This document shows positions 1 through 9,977 of a stretch of DNA of 41,225 nt, one piece after another. How positions within the stretch are numbered: position 1 is the stretch's first letter; each line of letters starts with the position of its first letter. A model generated the notes under the pieces. That model saw only the letters and a list, made by a program, of their open reading frames with translations, was not told the DNA's origin and ran no database searches. A program made the translations under genes and the position numbers. This DNA is from Pandoraea bronchicola (GTDB lineage Bacteria > Pseudomonadota > Gammaproteobacteria > Burkholderiales > Burkholderiaceae). The stretch is from contig NZ_CABPST010000021.1 in the NCBI RefSeq assembly GCF_902459805.1, positions 1 to 41,225 on the forward strand, written 5' to 3'.

Positions 1-76
1 CCAGTCGCGGATCGGCCAGATTGACGTAACGGCGCACGAATTCCGGTGCGTTCGGATCTTGCGGGGCGAGGGCCAT
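1..76 (-). CDS. alc: Allantoicase-like protein, N-terminal fragment (gene runs off the left edge)
   Basis: Only the first 25 codons are inside the window, read leftward from an ATG at 76-74. A GGAG motif lies about 13 bases upstream. The peptide includes [13 protein letters not shown], which resembles the conserved start of allantoicases, where an F-x-x-x-Y-x-NLA-pRLG pattern is usual. Allantoicase hydrolyses allantoate to ureidoglycolate and urea in cytosolic purine-nitrogen catabolism. It would be co-directional with the dicarboxylate carrier gene on its right, and a FadR-type regulator lies just beyond. The assignment rests on a short peptide and is moderate; the rest of the gene must be read from the neighbouring sequence. 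Confidence 0.5.
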   Translation of the reverse strand, partial: MALAPQDPNAPEFVRRYVNLADPRL

Positions 77-102
77 GTTGCTTTTCACTCCAGATAAAGG
101 TG

Positions 103-121
103 CCGACGTCTCGCGTCGGCC
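103..121 (-). terminator. Hairpin downstream of dctA
   Basis: A perfect 7-bp inverted repeat (GCCGACG / CGTCGGC) with a 5-base loop lies between the dctA stop and the start of the allantoicase-like gene. On the minus strand it is followed only by a short T-containing stretch (ACCTTTAT), so it is at best a weak intrinsic terminator or attenuator between the two genes. Confidence 0.4.
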
Positions 122-162
122 AAAAATTGATTGAATCTCACGTACGGCTTATGCCGTGACGG

Positions 163-1494
163 TTATGGCGTCAGTGCCGCGTTGGTCGGGGTATTGCCCT
201 GCGCGTCACCTTCGGCCGATGTCGCAATCGGCTCATAGGGCAGGGCGCCATCGAGCACTTTGTGAGCTCTCGCAAAGTCGACGTCTTTTTCCCAAGCCGC
301 CACGACAAGCGTCGCCACGCAGTTGCCAAGCAGGTTGGTAACGGCCCGCGCAATGCCAACGAACCAGTCGACCGGCAAGATCAGGACCAGGCCGATGACT
401 GGAATCGCCGGGATGGCCGCCAGCGTCGCCGCCAGTATCACGATGGCCGACCCCGGAATGCCATGCGCCCCCTTGGACGTCAGCAACGACACGAGCACCA
501 CGAGAATCAGGTCATGCATCGACAACGGCGTGTTGGTTGCCTGCGCAATGAAGATGACCGCAAGCGTCAGGTAGATGGAGAAGCCGTCGAGGTTGAAGGA
601 GTATCCCGTCGGCACGACCAGACCCACCGTGGACTTCTTGATGCCCATCCACTCGAGCTTGCGCATGATCGCGGGTAACACCGCATCGGACGACGCGGTG
701 CCCAACACGATGGACAACTCTTCACGGAAGTATTTGATGAACTTGAAGATGTTGAAGCCCGCCAGACGCAACACGCCCCCCAACACTACGGTGACGAAGA
801 CGAAGCAGCTCAGGTAGAACACAAGTACCAACAATCCCAACTGCTTGAGCGACGATGCACCGTATTTGCCCGTGGTGAACGCCACCGCGCCCAATACACC
901 CAGCGGCGCCAGACGGATGATGAATGCCATCACACGGAAGAAGACATGGCTCAGGTCTTCAATGAAACGCGCCACCGGACGGCCTCGCTCGCCAAGGGCC
1001 GCCAACGCACAGCCGAACATGACGGAGAAGACGAGGATCTGCAGAATGTCGCCCTTCGCAAAGGCATCGGTGATGGTGTCAGGAATGATCTTCAGCAGGA
1101 AGCCAGCAGTATCTTTCAACCCCTTGGCATTCTCGGTGTAGGCCGCCATCGCGCTCGGGTCGAGACTGCGAATGTCGATGTTCATTCCTTCACCCGGACG
1201 CGTCACCCAGGCCAACACAGCACCAATGACCAGCGCGAAGGTCGTGATGATCTCGAAGTACAAGATCGCCTTGATACCTACCCGGCCGACTTTGCGCAAA
1301 TCGCCCGCGCTCGCCATGCCACTCACGACGACACAGAAGACGATCGGTCCAATGACCATCTTGATCAACTTCAGAAAGCCATCGCCCAACGGACGCAACG
1401 ACTCTCCCAACTGCGGAAACCAAATGCCAAGCGCCACACCCACTATCAACGCAATGACGACTCGGCCAAACAACGAACGGAACAGCTTGGGCAT
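163..1494 (-). CDS. dctA: C4-dicarboxylate:cation symporter, DctA type (DAACS family)
   Basis: The 443-residue inner-membrane carrier has the usual length for the family. It begins MPKLFRSLFGRVV and has repeated hydrophobic segments. Family hallmarks are visible: KLIKMVIGPIVFC early, then SSDAVLPAIM with the serine-rich re-entrant loop, PTGYSFNLDG (substrate and cation site), and LLTSKGAHGIPGSA in the second hairpin. Relatives import succinate, fumarate, malate or aspartate with protons or sodium. The open frame extends 160 codons further upstream, but the ATG at 1494 is chosen because AGAGGAGA precedes it and the family N-terminus aligns there. The gene diverges from an FCD-type regulator, with a candidate operator between them. 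The exact substrate cannot be told from sequence. Confidence 0.9.
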   Translation of the reverse strand: MPKLFRSLFGRVVIALIVGVALGIWFPQLGESLRPLGDGFLKLIKMVIGPIVFCVVVSGMASAGDLRKVGRVGIKAILYFEIITTFALVIGAVLAWVTRPGEGMNIDIRSLDPSAMAAYTENAKGLKDTAGFLLKIIPDTITDAFAKGDILQILVFSVMFGCALAALGERGRPVARFIEDLSHVFFRVMAFIIRLAPLGVLGAVAFTTGKYGASSLKQLGLLVLVFYLSCFVFVTVVLGGVLRLAGFNIFKFIKYFREELSIVLGTASSDAVLPAIMRKLEWMGIKKSTVGLVVPTGYSFNLDGFSIYLTLAVIFIAQATNTPLSMHDLILVVLVSLLTSKGAHGIPGSAIVILAATLAAIPAIPVIGLVLILPVDWFVGIARAVTNLLGNCVATLVVAAWEKDVDFARAHKVLDGALPYEPIATSAEGDAQGNTPTNAALTP

Positions 1495-1646
1495 GGTTTG
1501 TCTCCTCTGCCTGCGCAAATCACTCTCTCGGATTTCGCGATCTCTACGTCGGACGGACTGCTCTCGGGGGCTGATTTCTCCACCGCAACAACGAATTGGC
1601 GCGCTCGACGCCCGCCAACACCTCACTGCATCCAAACAAGTCATAC

Positions 1647-1657
1647 CGGTCTGACCA
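1647..1657. promoter_or_regulatory. Candidate FadR-type operator between dctA and the GntR regulator
   Basis: The intergenic region 1495-1866 (372 bases) holds no gene. Read on the minus strand it contains TGGTCAGACCG, close to the TGGT-NNN-ACCA palindrome bound by many FadR-subfamily GntR regulators. It lies about 150 bases upstream of dctA and 210 upstream of the regulator, so it could serve either gene. This is a motif match only. Confidence 0.35.
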
Positions 1658-1866
1658 GTGATGTTATGGGGAATATTAGAAAGCCAATATAGTCCGGTCA
1701 AGAAGCGGCTTCTGAGGGGATTCCCTATGGCACGGCGATTCGCCACGCGGGAACACTGGCCCGGTACGGCGGAGGTTTCCCGGCGCGCCAGCGGCCTGAG
1801 CGGGTGAGGGGATATTTGGCGTCGTACAATGCGCCATACGTATCCCTGCATTCCCTGAGAGGCCTC

Positions 1867-2628
1867 ATGAAGCATTCGGCGCATGCCGTAACCGACGCCG
1901 CCGTCGCCATCATCCGCGAGCGCATTGAACGTCAGGTCTACCCGGCCGGCGCAATGCTCCCCTCGCAGCGTCAACTCGCCGAAGAGCTGGCCATCAGCCG
2001 TGCTTCGCTACGGGAAGCCCTGTCGACGCTCGAAGCGCTCGGCATGGTCGCCATCCGCCCCGGCAAAGGCGTGTATGTGAACGATGCGTCGGCGCGTCTG
2101 GGCGTCGCCTGGCGCTTCGCCGACCAGATCTCGCTCGCCGACACGTATCAACTGCGCTACGCACTCGAAGGCTTCTCCGCCCGGCTCGCCGCCCACGCCG
2201 CCAGCGCGAGCGAAATCGAGTGGCTCACGGACAACGTCGAAACGATGAAGGGCGCGTTGATCGACGGCGATGTCGATACCGCCGCCCAACTCGACTTCGC
2301 GTTCCACCTGCGCATTGTGGGTCTCGCCGGGAACGCCGCCATTGCCGATATCCTGCGCGGCAGCACGGAAATCGTCATGGAAAGCCAGCGCCTGCCGTTC
2401 TATCAACGCGAGCTGGTGCTTTCCACCTATCATGAACATCTGGAGATCCTCGACGCCCTGCGCCGCCGCGACGGCGCCGCTGCAGGGGCCGCGATGGAGC
2501 GCCATATCGTGCTGGCGGCCCAGCGGGCGGGCATTCACTTCCCTATCCCCTCTGCGTATTCGTCAACCGGTGGCCTTACCCGTAGGGAGAACGCAGAGCG
2601 TACTGACATGCCGCACGTTCAGCTTTGA
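1867..2628 (+). CDS. GntR-family transcriptional regulator, FadR subfamily (FCD domain)
   Basis: The protein has 253 residues. Residues 1-70 form a winged helix-turn-helix: LPSQRQLAEELAISRASLREAL is the recognition region and the wing reads GMVAIRPGKGVYV. The C-terminal FCD effector domain follows, with the family's conserved acidic and histidine residues: D in the LDFAFHLRI segment, H in that segment, and H in the YHEHLEIL and ERHI segments. FCD regulators bind small organic acids, often with a metal. An upstream in-frame ATG exists at 1804, but GAGAGG ahead of 1867 favours the shorter form. Divergence from dctA suggests it controls the carrier and perhaps the allantoicase-like gene. The ligand is unknown, and the last 30 residues are unusually polar and may be a tail. 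Confidence 0.85.
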   Translation: MKHSAHAVTDAAVAIIRERIERQVYPAGAMLPSQRQLAEELAISRASLREALSTLEALGMVAIRPGKGVYVNDASARLGVAWRFADQISLADTYQLRYALEGFSARLAAHAASASEIEWLTDNVETMKGALIDGDVDTAAQLDFAFHLRIVGLAGNAAIADILRGSTEIVMESQRLPFYQRELVLSTYHEHLEILDALRRRDGAAAGAAMERHIVLAAQRAGIHFPIPSAYSSTGGLTRRENAERTDMPHVQL

Positions 2629-2652
2629 GATGATTGGGATTTGCGCTATACT
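2625..2652 (+). promoter_or_regulatory. Candidate sigma-70 promoter for carA
   Basis: TTGAGA (2625-2630) and TATACT (2647-2652) are separated by 16 bases. The predicted start leaves a leader of about 165 bases before the carA start, which contains no obvious gene. Pyrimidine or arginine control could act in this leader, but no specific attenuator was recognised. Confidence 0.5.
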
Positions 2653-2823
2653 TTGAAGGTTTTAGTCATTTAACCCTCACCCTAGCGCCTACCCGCCTGA
2701 CATCTCGTCCGCAGTCCGAGCATCCGCTGTGCGCATATTCCGCGCAATTCCGGTGCCCGCGCTGATGTCATCGCGAGCGGACGATGGGGCTGGCAGCCGG
2801 GGTGAACCCTTCAGGAGTTTCCC

Positions 2824-3969
2824 GTGCTGCCGTCATTCCCACCCGCCATTCTCGCGCTCGCTGACGGCACGGTCTTTCGTGGGTACGCCATCGGCGCTGC
2901 CGGTCACACCATCGGTGAAGTCGTGTTCAACACCGCGATCACCGGCTATCAGGAAATCCTCACCGACCCCAGCTATGCGCGTCAGATCGTCACGTTGACG
3001 TATCCGCACATCGGCAACACGGGCGTCAACGGTGAAGACGTCGAAGCCACGAAAGTCCATGCCGCAGGCCTGATCATCAAGGATCTGCCGATCCTCGACT
3101 CGAATTTCCGAGCCAACAAGACGCTGTCGCAATACCTGAAGGACGAAGGCGTCGTTGCCATCGCCTGCATCGATACGCGCCGCCTGACCCGTATTCTGCG
3201 TGAGAAGGGCGCTCAGAATGGCTGCATCCTCGCCGGCGAAGAAGCCGACGAAGGCAAAGCCGTCGCCCTCGCTCAATCCTTCCCCGGACTGGCCGGTATG
3301 GACCTCGCCAAGGTCGTCTCGACCACGCAGAAGTACTCGTGGACGGAAACAGAGTGGCGTCTGGGCGAAGGCTACGGTGAGCAAACGGATTCGAAATTCC
3401 ACGTGGTCGCCCTCGACTACGGCGTCAAGCGCAATATCCTGCGCATGCTCGCCCAACGTGGCTGCAAGGTCACCGTCTTGCCCGCCCAAAGCTCGGCCGA
3501 CGACGTGTTCGCCCTGAATCCGGACGGCGTGTTCCTCTCGAACGGCCCCGGTGACCCCGAGCCGTGCGATTACGCCATCGCCGCCACGAAGACGTTCCTC
3601 GAGCGCCGCATCCCGACCTTCGGCATCTGCCTCGGCCACCAGATCATGGGCCTGGCCGTCGGCGCCAGGACGCTCAAGATGAAGACCGGCCACCACGGTG
3701 CCAACCACCCGGTCAAGGATCTCGCGACCGGACGTGTGGTCATCACCTCGCAAAATCACGGCTTTGCCGTGGACGCGAACAGCCTGCCGGCCAATGCACG
3801 CGTCTCGCACGTGTCGCTCTTCGACGGCACGCTGCAAGGCTTCGAATTGACGGATCGCCCGGCATTCTGCTTCCAGGGCCACCCGGAAGCGTCGCCTGGC
3901 CCGCACGACATCGGCTATCTGTTCGACCGCTTCGTGCAGTCGATGGCCGACGCCAAGCAGCCCGCGTAA
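2824..3969 (+). CDS. carA: Carbamoyl-phosphate synthase small subunit (glutamine amidotransferase)
   Basis: The 381-residue subunit hydrolyses glutamine and passes ammonia to CarB for carbamoyl phosphate, the shared precursor of pyrimidines and arginine. The N-terminal half is the CPSase small-chain domain ([13 protein letters not shown]). The C-terminal half is a class I glutamine amidotransferase: LSNGPGDP, the nucleophile cysteine in FGICLGHQ near residue 268, and the His/Glu pair in [11 protein letters not shown] near residue 353. The start is GTG, supported by AGGAG seven bases upstream. carB follows after one intervening gene, an arrangement I associate with Burkholderiaceae. Confidence 0.97.
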   Translation: MLPSFPPAILALADGTVFRGYAIGAAGHTIGEVVFNTAITGYQEILTDPSYARQIVTLTYPHIGNTGVNGEDVEATKVHAAGLIIKDLPILDSNFRANKTLSQYLKDEGVVAIACIDTRRLTRILREKGAQNGCILAGEEADEGKAVALAQSFPGLAGMDLAKVVSTTQKYSWTETEWRLGEGYGEQTDSKFHVVALDYGVKRNILRMLAQRGCKVTVLPAQSSADDVFALNPDGVFLSNGPGDPEPCDYAIAATKTFLERRIPTFGICLGHQIMGLAVGARTLKMKTGHHGANHPVKDLATGRVVITSQNHGFAVDANSLPANARVSHVSLFDGTLQGFELTDRPAFCFQGHPEASPGPHDIGYLFDRFVQSMADAKQPA

Positions 3970-4008
3970 GCGCTGCCGCGACGGGATACGGATAAGGAAA
4001 CGCGCACC

Positions 4009-4677
4009 ATGCTCGGAAACTCGATCGGCATCGTCAACCTCTGGACCTATCTGGCCGGAGTGGTGGTGGTCATTCTGCTGCCGGGGCCGAACTCGCTCTA
4101 CGTGCTGTCGGTGGCAGCCCAGCGCGGCGTTCGTCACGGTTACGCAGGGGCGTGCGGCGTGTTCCTCGGCGACACGATCCTCATGACCCTCGCGGCTGCC
4201 GGCGTGGCGTCGCTGCTGCACGCACAGCCGGCGCTGTTCTTCGTGGTGAAGTACCTCGGTGCGGCCTACCTTTGCTGGATGGGCCTGAACATGCTGCGCG
4301 GCGCACTCGCCAATGCGCGGGCCGCACGGGCCAACGCAGGCGCAGAGGTTGCAGCGCCCAAGCGGGTCGACGCCGATCACCCGTTCAAGCGCGCGCTGTT
4401 CATCAGCTTGCTGAACCCGAAGGCGATCCTGTTCTGCGTGTCGTTTTTCATCCAGTTCGTCGATCCGGGCTACGCCTACCCCGCCGTGTCGTTTGCGGTG
4501 CTGGGCGTGATCGTGCAGACCTGCAGTTTCCTGTATCTGAGCACGCTGATCCTGGCCGGTTACCGCCTGGCCGAGCACTTCCGGCAACGTCGCCGGTTGA
4601 GCGCCGGGGCAACCGGCGGCGTGGGCGCGCTGTTCGTCGGCTTCGGTGTGAAGCTCGCGACCGCGACGCTGAGTTAA
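4009..4677 (+). CDS. leuE: LysE/RhtB-family amino-acid exporter, LeuE type
   Basis: The 222-residue inner-membrane protein has about six hydrophobic segments. It carries the LysE/RhtB signature LLPGPNSLYVLS at residues 24-35 and the second-half motif LNPKAILFCVSFF. The start NLWTYLAGVVVVILLPGPN matches leucine exporters of the LeuE branch, which export leucine and related neutral amino acids. AAGGA precedes the ATG. It lies between carA and carB, 39 bases after carA and 18 before carB, all in one direction, so it is probably co-transcribed with both. Its link to carbamoyl phosphate synthesis is not evident. LeuE is the best call but the transported substrate is inferred. Confidence 0.8.
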   Translation: MLGNSIGIVNLWTYLAGVVVVILLPGPNSLYVLSVAAQRGVRHGYAGACGVFLGDTILMTLAAAGVASLLHAQPALFFVVKYLGAAYLCWMGLNMLRGALANARAARANAGAEVAAPKRVDADHPFKRALFISLLNPKAILFCVSFFIQFVDPGYAYPAVSFAVLGVIVQTCSFLYLSTLILAGYRLAEHFRQRRRLSAGATGGVGALFVGFGVKLATATLS

Positions 4678-4695
4678 ATTTTTGTTGAGAACGTT

Positions 4696-7600
4696 ATGCC
4701 AAAGCGCACAGACATCAAGAGCATCCTCATCATCGGCGCCGGCCCGATCATCATCGGTCAGGCATGCGAATTCGACTATTCCGGCGCGCAAGCCTGTAAG
4801 GCGCTGCGCGAGGAAGGCTATAAGGTCATTCTGATCAACAGCAACCCGGCCACGATCATGACCGACCCGGATACGGCCGATGTGACCTACATCGAACCGA
4901 TTACCTGGGAAGTCGTCGAGCGCATCATCGCCAAGGAGCGCCCGGATGCCATCCTGCCGACGATGGGTGGCCAGACCGCGCTGAACTGCGCGCTCGACCT
5001 GCATCGCCACGGCGTGCTCGACAAGTACAAGGTGGAACTGATCGGCGCATCGCCCGAAGCCATCGACAAGGCCGAAGACCGTCTGAAGTTCAAGGATGCG
5101 ATGACCAAGATCGGCCTCGGTTCGGCCAAGTCGGGTATCGCCCACTCGATGGAAGACGCCCTCGCCGTGCAGGCCCAGATCACGGCCGAAATCGGCGGCA
5201 GCGGCTACCCGATGGTGATCCGCCCGTCGTTCACGCTCGGCGGCTCGGGCGGCGGCATCGCCTACAACCGCGAAGAGTTCGAAGAGATCTGCAAGCGCGG
5301 CCTCGACCTCTCGCCCACGCGCGAACTGCTCATCGAAGAGTCGCTGCTGGGCTGGAAGGAATACGAGATGGAAGTCGTGCGCGACCGCGCCGATAACTGC
5401 ATCATCGTCTGCTCGATCGAAAACCTCGACCCGATGGGTGTCCACACGGGCGACTCGATTACCGTCGCCCCCGCCCAGACCCTGACCGACAAGGAATACC
5501 AGCTGCTGCGTAATGCGTCGCTGGCAGTGCTGCGCGAAATCGGCGTGGAAACGGGGGGCTCGAACGTCCAGTTCTCGATCGACCCGAAGGACGGCCGCAT
5601 GGTCGTCATCGAAATGAACCCGCGCGTGTCGCGCTCGTCGGCGCTCGCCTCGAAAGCGACCGGCTTCCCGATCGCGAAGATCGCCGCCAAGCTGGCGGTC
5701 GGCTATACGCTCGACGAACTGCGCAACGAGATCACCGGCGGCGCTACGCCGGCCTCGTTCGAGCCGACCATCGACTACGTTGTGACCAAGGTGCCGCGCT
5801 TCGCCTTCGAGAAGTTCCGCGAAGCCGATGCCCGCCTGACCACGCAGATGAAGTCGGTCGGCGAAGTGATGGCCATGGGCCGTACGTTCCAGGAGTCGTT
5901 CCAGAAAGCCATGCGCGGTCTGGAAGTGGGGGTGGATGGTCTTGACGAAAAGTCGACCGACCGCGACGAGATCGTTGCCGAAATCGGTGAGCCGGGCCCG
6001 GACCGTATCTGGTATGTGGGCGATGCATTCCGTCTGGGCATGAGCCTCGAAGAGGTGTACGCGGAGACGGCCATCGACCCGTGGTTCCTGGCGCAGCTCG
6101 AAGCCATCGTCAAGAAGGAACAGGCATTGGCTGGCCGCACGCTGGAAAGCCTGACGACCGACGAACTGCGCTTCCTCAAGCAGAGCGGCTTCTCGGATCG
6201 CCGTCTGGCCAAGCTGCTCGGTACCGACCAGACTGCGGTGCGCCGTGCCCGTATCGCGCAGAAGGTGCGCCCGGTCTACAAGCGCGTGGACACCTGCGCC
6301 GCCGAATTCTCGACCAACACCGCCTACATGTACTCGACCTATGAGGAAGAGTGCGAAGCCCAGCCGACCAACAAGAAGAAGGTCATGGTGCTTGGCGGCG
6401 GCCCGAACCGTATCGGTCAAGGTATCGAGTTCGATTACTGCTGCGTTCACGCTGCGCTCGCGCTGCGCGACGACGGGTACGAGACCATCATGGTCAACTG
6501 CAACCCGGAAACGGTGTCGACCGATTACGACACGTCAGATCGTCTGTACTTCGAGCCGGTGACGCTGGAAGACGTGCTGGAAATCGTCGACCTCGAAAAG
6601 CCGGTCGGCGTGATCGTGCAATACGGCGGTCAGACCCCGCTCAAGCTCGCCCTGGATCTCGAAGCGAACGGCGTGCCCATCGTCGGCACCAGCCCCGATA
6701 TGATCGACGCCGCAGAAGACCGCGAGCGCTTCCAGAAGCTGCTGCATGACCTCGGCCTGCGTCAGCCGCCTAACCGCACGGCCCGTGCCGAAGACGAAGC
6801 GCTCAAGCTTGCCGCCGAAATCGGTTATCCGCTGGTGGTGCGCCCGTCGTATGTGCTGGGTGGCCGTGCCATGGAAATCGTCCACGAGCCGCGTGACCTC
6901 GAGCGTTACATGCGCGAAGCCGTCAAGGTGAGCAACGACAGCCCCGTGCTGCTCGACCGCTTCCTCGACGATGCCATCGAATGCGACGTCGATTGCATCT
7001 CGGACGGCACGGACGTCTATATCGGCGGCGTGATGGAGCACATCGAACAGGCTGGCGTCCACTCGGGCGACTCGGCTTGCTCGCTGCCGCCGTACTCGCT
7101 GTCGGCCGAGACGATCGCCGAACTCAAGCGTCAGACGGCCGCCATGGCCCGTGCGCTCAACGTGATCGGCCTGATGAACGTGCAGTTCGCGATTCAGCAG
7201 GGCAACGGCGTGGACACGATCTACGTGCTCGAAGTGAACCCGCGCGCCTCGCGTACGGTGCCGTACGTCTCGAAGGCGACCGGCCGTCAACTGGCCAAGA
7301 TCGCCGCCCGCGCGATGGTCGGCCAGTCGCTCAAGTCGCAAGGCGTGACGAGCGAAGTGACGCCGCCGTACTTCAGCGTCAAGGAAGCCGTGTTCCCGTT
7401 CGTGAAGTTCCCGGGCGTCGACCCGGTGCTTGGACCGGAAATGCGCTCGACGGGCGAGGTGATGGGCGTAGGCCGCACGTTCGGCGAGGCACTCTTCAAG
7501 TCGCAATTGGCCGCTGGCTCGCGCCTGCCGGCCTCGGGTACGGTGCTGCTCACGGTAAAGGATGCTGACAAGCCGCGCGCAGTCGAAGTCGCCCGCATGT

Positions 7601-7938
7601 TGCACGCGCTGGGCTATCCCATTGTGGCAACGCGGGGGACGGCAGCGGCCATCGAAGCCGCCGGTATCCCGGTGCGTGTGGTCAATAAGGTGAAGGACGG
7701 CCGTCCGCACATTGTCGACATGATCAAGAACGGCGAGATTGCGCTGGTGTTCACCACGGTGGACGAGACCCGCACGGCGATTGCCGATTCGCGCTCGATC
7801 CGCATGTCGGCACAGGCACACAAGGTCACGTACTACACGACGATCTCGGGTGCGCGTGCGGCCGTGGAAGGCCTGAAGTATCTGCAGAACCTCGAGGTGT
7901 ACGACCTCCAGAGCCTGCACGCTTCGCTGCCGGCCTGA
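4696..7938 (+). CDS. carB: Carbamoyl-phosphate synthase large subunit
   Basis: The 1080-residue protein is of normal length. Two homologous ATP-grasp halves are clear: the first begins [22 protein letters not shown] and the second [20 protein letters not shown] near residue 556. ATP-grasp glycine loops ([10 protein letters not shown] and GGRAMEIV) and metal/ATP segments ([18 protein letters not shown] and [18 protein letters not shown]) are paired in each half. The C-terminal 140 residues form the MGS-like allosteric domain that binds UMP or ornithine in relatives. It makes carbamoyl phosphate from bicarbonate, two ATP and ammonia supplied by CarA through an internal tunnel. The start ATG is at 4696. 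Confidence 0.98.
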   Translation: MPKRTDIKSILIIGAGPIIIGQACEFDYSGAQACKALREEGYKVILINSNPATIMTDPDTADVTYIEPITWEVVERIIAKERPDAILPTMGGQTALNCALDLHRHGVLDKYKVELIGASPEAIDKAEDRLKFKDAMTKIGLGSAKSGIAHSMEDALAVQAQITAEIGGSGYPMVIRPSFTLGGSGGGIAYNREEFEEICKRGLDLSPTRELLIEESLLGWKEYEMEVVRDRADNCIIVCSIENLDPMGVHTGDSITVAPAQTLTDKEYQLLRNASLAVLREIGVETGGSNVQFSIDPKDGRMVVIEMNPRVSRSSALASKATGFPIAKIAAKLAVGYTLDELRNEITGGATPASFEPTIDYVVTKVPRFAFEKFREADARLTTQMKSVGEVMAMGRTFQESFQKAMRGLEVGVDGLDEKSTDRDEIVAEIGEPGPDRIWYVGDAFRLGMSLEEVYAETAIDPWFLAQLEAIVKKEQALAGRTLESLTTDELRFLKQSGFSDRRLAKLLGTDQTAVRRARIAQKVRPVYKRVDTCAAEFSTNTAYMYSTYEEECEAQPTNKKKVMVLGGGPNRIGQGIEFDYCCVHAALALRDDGYETIMVNCNPETVSTDYDTSDRLYFEPVTLEDVLEIVDLEKPVGVIVQYGGQTPLKLALDLEANGVPIVGTSPDMIDAAEDRERFQKLLHDLGLRQPPNRTARAEDEALKLAAEIGYPLVVRPSYVLGGRAMEIVHEPRDLERYMREAVKVSNDSPVLLDRFLDDAIECDVDCISDGTDVYIGGVMEHIEQAGVHSGDSACSLPPYSLSAETIAELKRQTAAMARALNVIGLMNVQFAIQQGNGVDTIYVLEVNPRASRTVPYVSKATGRQLAKIAARAMVGQSLKSQGVTSEVTPPYFSVKEAVFPFVKFPGVDPVLGPEMRSTGEVMGVGRTFGEALFKSQLAAGSRLPASGTVLLTVKDADKPRAVEVARMLHALGYPIVATRGTAAAIEAAGIPVRVVNKVKDGRPHIVDMIKNGEIALVFTTVDETRTAIADSRSIRMSAQAHKVTYYTTISGARAAVEGLKYLQNLEVYDLQSLHASLPA

Positions 7939-8097
7939 ATGTCCGCCGCCTGAGGCGGGCAAGCGGAGTCAGTGCCCCGGGGCGGCTCGCTGCCCCGGGC
8001 AATGTTGCGGAAATGGCGCGCTCGCCGGGGAACCGATCTCCGTCTGGGGCGCCAAATGCTGCATATGTGGCGCAACGTCGTGTCGTCAGCCTGTGGG

Positions 8098-8125
8098 TTG
8101 GCAGCGCCGGCAACTCTGCTACACT
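8098..8125 (+). promoter_or_regulatory. Candidate promoter for greA
   Basis: TTGGCA (8098-8103), a 16-base spacer and TACACT (8120-8125) lie about 100 bases ahead of greA. The intergenic stretch 7939-8224 holds no gene. A GC-rich imperfect hairpin around 7976-8001 (TGCCCCGGGG paired with CCCCGGGCA) may end carB transcription, although no T-tract follows it. Confidence 0.5.
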
Positions 8126-8224
8126 AACGCCATACAGGTGTCACAGCCGCGGTCAAGCGGCGTTCGCAAAAAGTGCGAATGCGGCTTTGCTGCGGCAATT
8201 TTTTTGTCTTTCGGAACAACGCGC

Positions 8225-8701
8225 ATGAGTACCATTCCTCTGACCAAACGGGGCGCCGAGCTGCTCAAGGAAGAGCTGCACCGCCTGAAGACCGTCGAAC
8301 GTCCGAACGTGATCACTGCGATTGCTGAAGCCCGTGCGCAGGGCGATCTGTCGGAAAACGCGGAATACGACGCCGCGAAAGAAAAGCAGGGCTTCATCGA
8401 GGGGCGTATCGCTGATCTCGAATCGAAGCTCTCCGCTGCCCAGATCATCGATCCTTCGGCACTCGATGCCGAGGGTCGTGTGGTGTTCGCCGCGACGGTC
8501 GAACTCGAAGACCTCGAGAACGGCGGCACGGTGCAATATCAGATCGTCGGCGACGATGAAGCCGACCTGGAGCACGGCAAGATTTCGGTGAGTTCGCCGA
8601 TCGCACGTGCGCTCATCGGCAAGTACGCAGGCGATGTGGCCGAAGTGCAGGCCCCGAGCGGCGTGCGCGAGTACGAGATCATCGATGTCCGCTACGTCTG
8701 A
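8225..8701 (+). CDS. greA: Transcription elongation factor GreA
   Basis: The 158-residue protein has the typical GreA length and layout. An N-terminal antiparallel coiled coil carries the acidic tip in [16 protein letters not shown], where D and E position the second metal for RNA cleavage. The C-terminal FKBP-like domain includes [15 protein letters not shown]. GreA enters the RNA polymerase secondary channel and rescues backtracked complexes by stimulating cleavage of the transcript end. The start at 8225 is fixed by homology ([18 protein letters not shown]). The following gene starts inside its 3' end. Confidence 0.97.
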   Translation: MSTIPLTKRGAELLKEELHRLKTVERPNVITAIAEARAQGDLSENAEYDAAKEKQGFIEGRIADLESKLSAAQIIDPSALDAEGRVVFAATVELEDLENGGTVQYQIVGDDEADLEHGKISVSSPIARALIGKYAGDVAEVQAPSGVREYEIIDVRYV

Positions 8702-9200
8702 CGTGACGTCTGCCGGCAGTGCACCACGGCTGGAACGAGCGTTCCGCCTGATGGCGACTGTCTGGTGCGGTAGTCAGTGGGCAATCGGCTATATCGTTGC
8801 GCCCACACTATTCGCGGTGCTCGAATCGCGCACCGTGGCGGGAACGGTTGCCGGTCGGCTGTTTCACACGCAAGCCTGGCTGAGCCTCGTTTGCGGTGTT
8901 TTGCTGGTCTGGCTGGCAACGGCGCTCATCGCCCGGACGGGGGACGAGCGCGCCGCACGCAGCTATCGTGGCCTGCGCTGGCTGGCGGTGGCGATGATGG
9001 TCTGCGTGCTCATCAGCTGGTTCGGCTTGCAGCCGTTTATGGCGGATCTTCGCGCGCAGGCGCAAGCGTCGGGTGTTGAGATCGGTCAGTCGCCTCTTGC
9101 TGCGCGCTTCGGCATGCTCCACGGTATTTCGAGTGGAATTTATCTGCTGCAGAGCTTGCTGGGCATCGCGCTGATCTGGCGTCAGCCGGTGCGCGGCTAA
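8685..9200 (+). CDS. DUF4149-family membrane protein
   Basis: The 171-residue protein has four predicted hydrophobic segments: [47 protein letters not shown] and [18 protein letters not shown]. It resembles the DUF4149 family, which in beta-proteobacteria is commonly found beside greA and yhbY. The function of the family is not established. The ATG at 8685 overlaps the last 17 bases of greA, suggesting translational coupling. The conserved [10 protein letters not shown](I/V)AP segment near the N-terminus supports this start. Confidence 0.75.
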   Translation: MSATSDVTSAGSAPRLERAFRLMATVWCGSQWAIGYIVAPTLFAVLESRTVAGTVAGRLFHTQAWLSLVCGVLLVWLATALIARTGDERAARSYRGLRWLAVAMMVCVLISWFGLQPFMADLRAQAQASGVEIGQSPLAARFGMLHGISSGIYLLQSLLGIALIWRQPVRG

Positions 9201-9258
9201 ATGCCGCAGGGGGCGCGATAACGCTGGCTTCAAGGCTTGCCAAATCGCCGTCCCCCAT

Positions 9259-9297
9259 AAAAAAACGCGCCCGACGATGTCAGGGCGCGCTTTTTTT
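9259..9297. terminator. Bidirectional intrinsic terminator between the DUF4149 gene and yhbY
   Basis: An A-run, a 7-bp perfect stem (CGCGCCC 9266-9272 with GGGCGCG 9283-9289) and a run of seven T lie between the converging ends of the DUF4149 gene and yhbY. A-runs on one side and T-runs on the other allow it to work on both strands. Confidence 0.9.
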
Positions 9298-9337
9298 GAG
9301 GGCTGACGGAAAGTGTGTTTGATCCGCCACCGTTTGC

Positions 9338-9838
9338 TTAGTCGTTACGCTGGCGCTTAACGCTGGTCTGGCGCTTCTTGGCGCGTTTGACGATACCGCC
9401 AGCGGTCATGCGCTCGTTGCCGGCAACCGTCACCTTCTTGACGGTGGGGCGACGTCCGGCGTTGGTGCTGCTCTTGACGACCGTGACGGTGCGCGGGGCG
9501 CGGCCCTTGACCGTTGCGCCGGTACCACCGGTTCTGGAGCGAACCGGGGCTTGCGTTTCGTCCGGCGTCGGACGGTACAGGACTAGCAGCTTGCCGATGT
9601 GTTGCACCGGCGCGGCACCGAGCTGGTCGCAGATCGATTCGTAAATGGCCACGCGCGTGTCGCGTTCGTCGCCGAACACACGCACCTTGATCAGTTCGTG
9701 GGCCTTCAGGGCGCCGTCGATTTCCTTGAGCACCGCCGGCGTCAAGCCGTCGGCGCCGATCAGAACGACAGGATTCAGCGCATGGGCGGCGGAGCGCAAG
9801 TCGGCGCGTTGCGCCGGGGTCAGGGTCAAAGCGGGCAT
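9338..9838 (-). CDS. yhbY: YhbY-family RNA-binding protein (CRM domain) with a basic tail
   Basis: Residues 1-97 form a CRM/YhbY domain: LTPAQRADLRSAAHALNPVVLIGADGL, then ELIKVRVFG and the GKLLVLYRP end. YhbY associates with pre-50S ribosomal particles. The protein is 166 residues, well beyond the roughly 97 of E. coli YhbY. The extra part is a Thr/Lys/Arg-rich low-complexity tail (for example KRAKKRQTSVKRQRND) that probably binds RNA. The frame extends to a TTG at 9856, but the ATG at 9838 is preferred because the domain starts there. It is divergent from rlmE, another ribosome-assembly gene. Confidence 0.85.
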   Translation of the reverse strand: MPALTLTPAQRADLRSAAHALNPVVLIGADGLTPAVLKEIDGALKAHELIKVRVFGDERDTRVAIYESICDQLGAAPVQHIGKLLVLYRPTPDETQAPVRSRTGGTGATVKGRAPRTVTVVKSSTNAGRRPTVKKVTVAGNERMTAGGIVKRAKKRQTSVKRQRND

Positions 9839-9977
9839 AGAAGACAGACGAGACAAACGAGTTAGGATGCGCCCGCAAGCGGTGGCCGGAACGCCTGCAG
9901 TGACTACAGGCGGGCAAACGGATTTTGGGCGCGCAAGGGCGTATTATCCTGCAAATTCGCAGTATTTTTGAAGAATT

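Noticed and set aside
1495-1974. A 160-codon upstream extension of dctA
   Set aside because: It has no family similarity, covers the divergent regulator's start and the intergenic region, and a good ribosome-binding site precedes the ATG at 1494.
2833-6450. A 1205-codon open frame on the minus strand opposite carA, leuE and carB
   Set aside because: It is a shadow of GC-rich codon use in strongly conserved genes on the other strand. Its translation is Arg/His/Asp-rich low-complexity sequence with no family motif.
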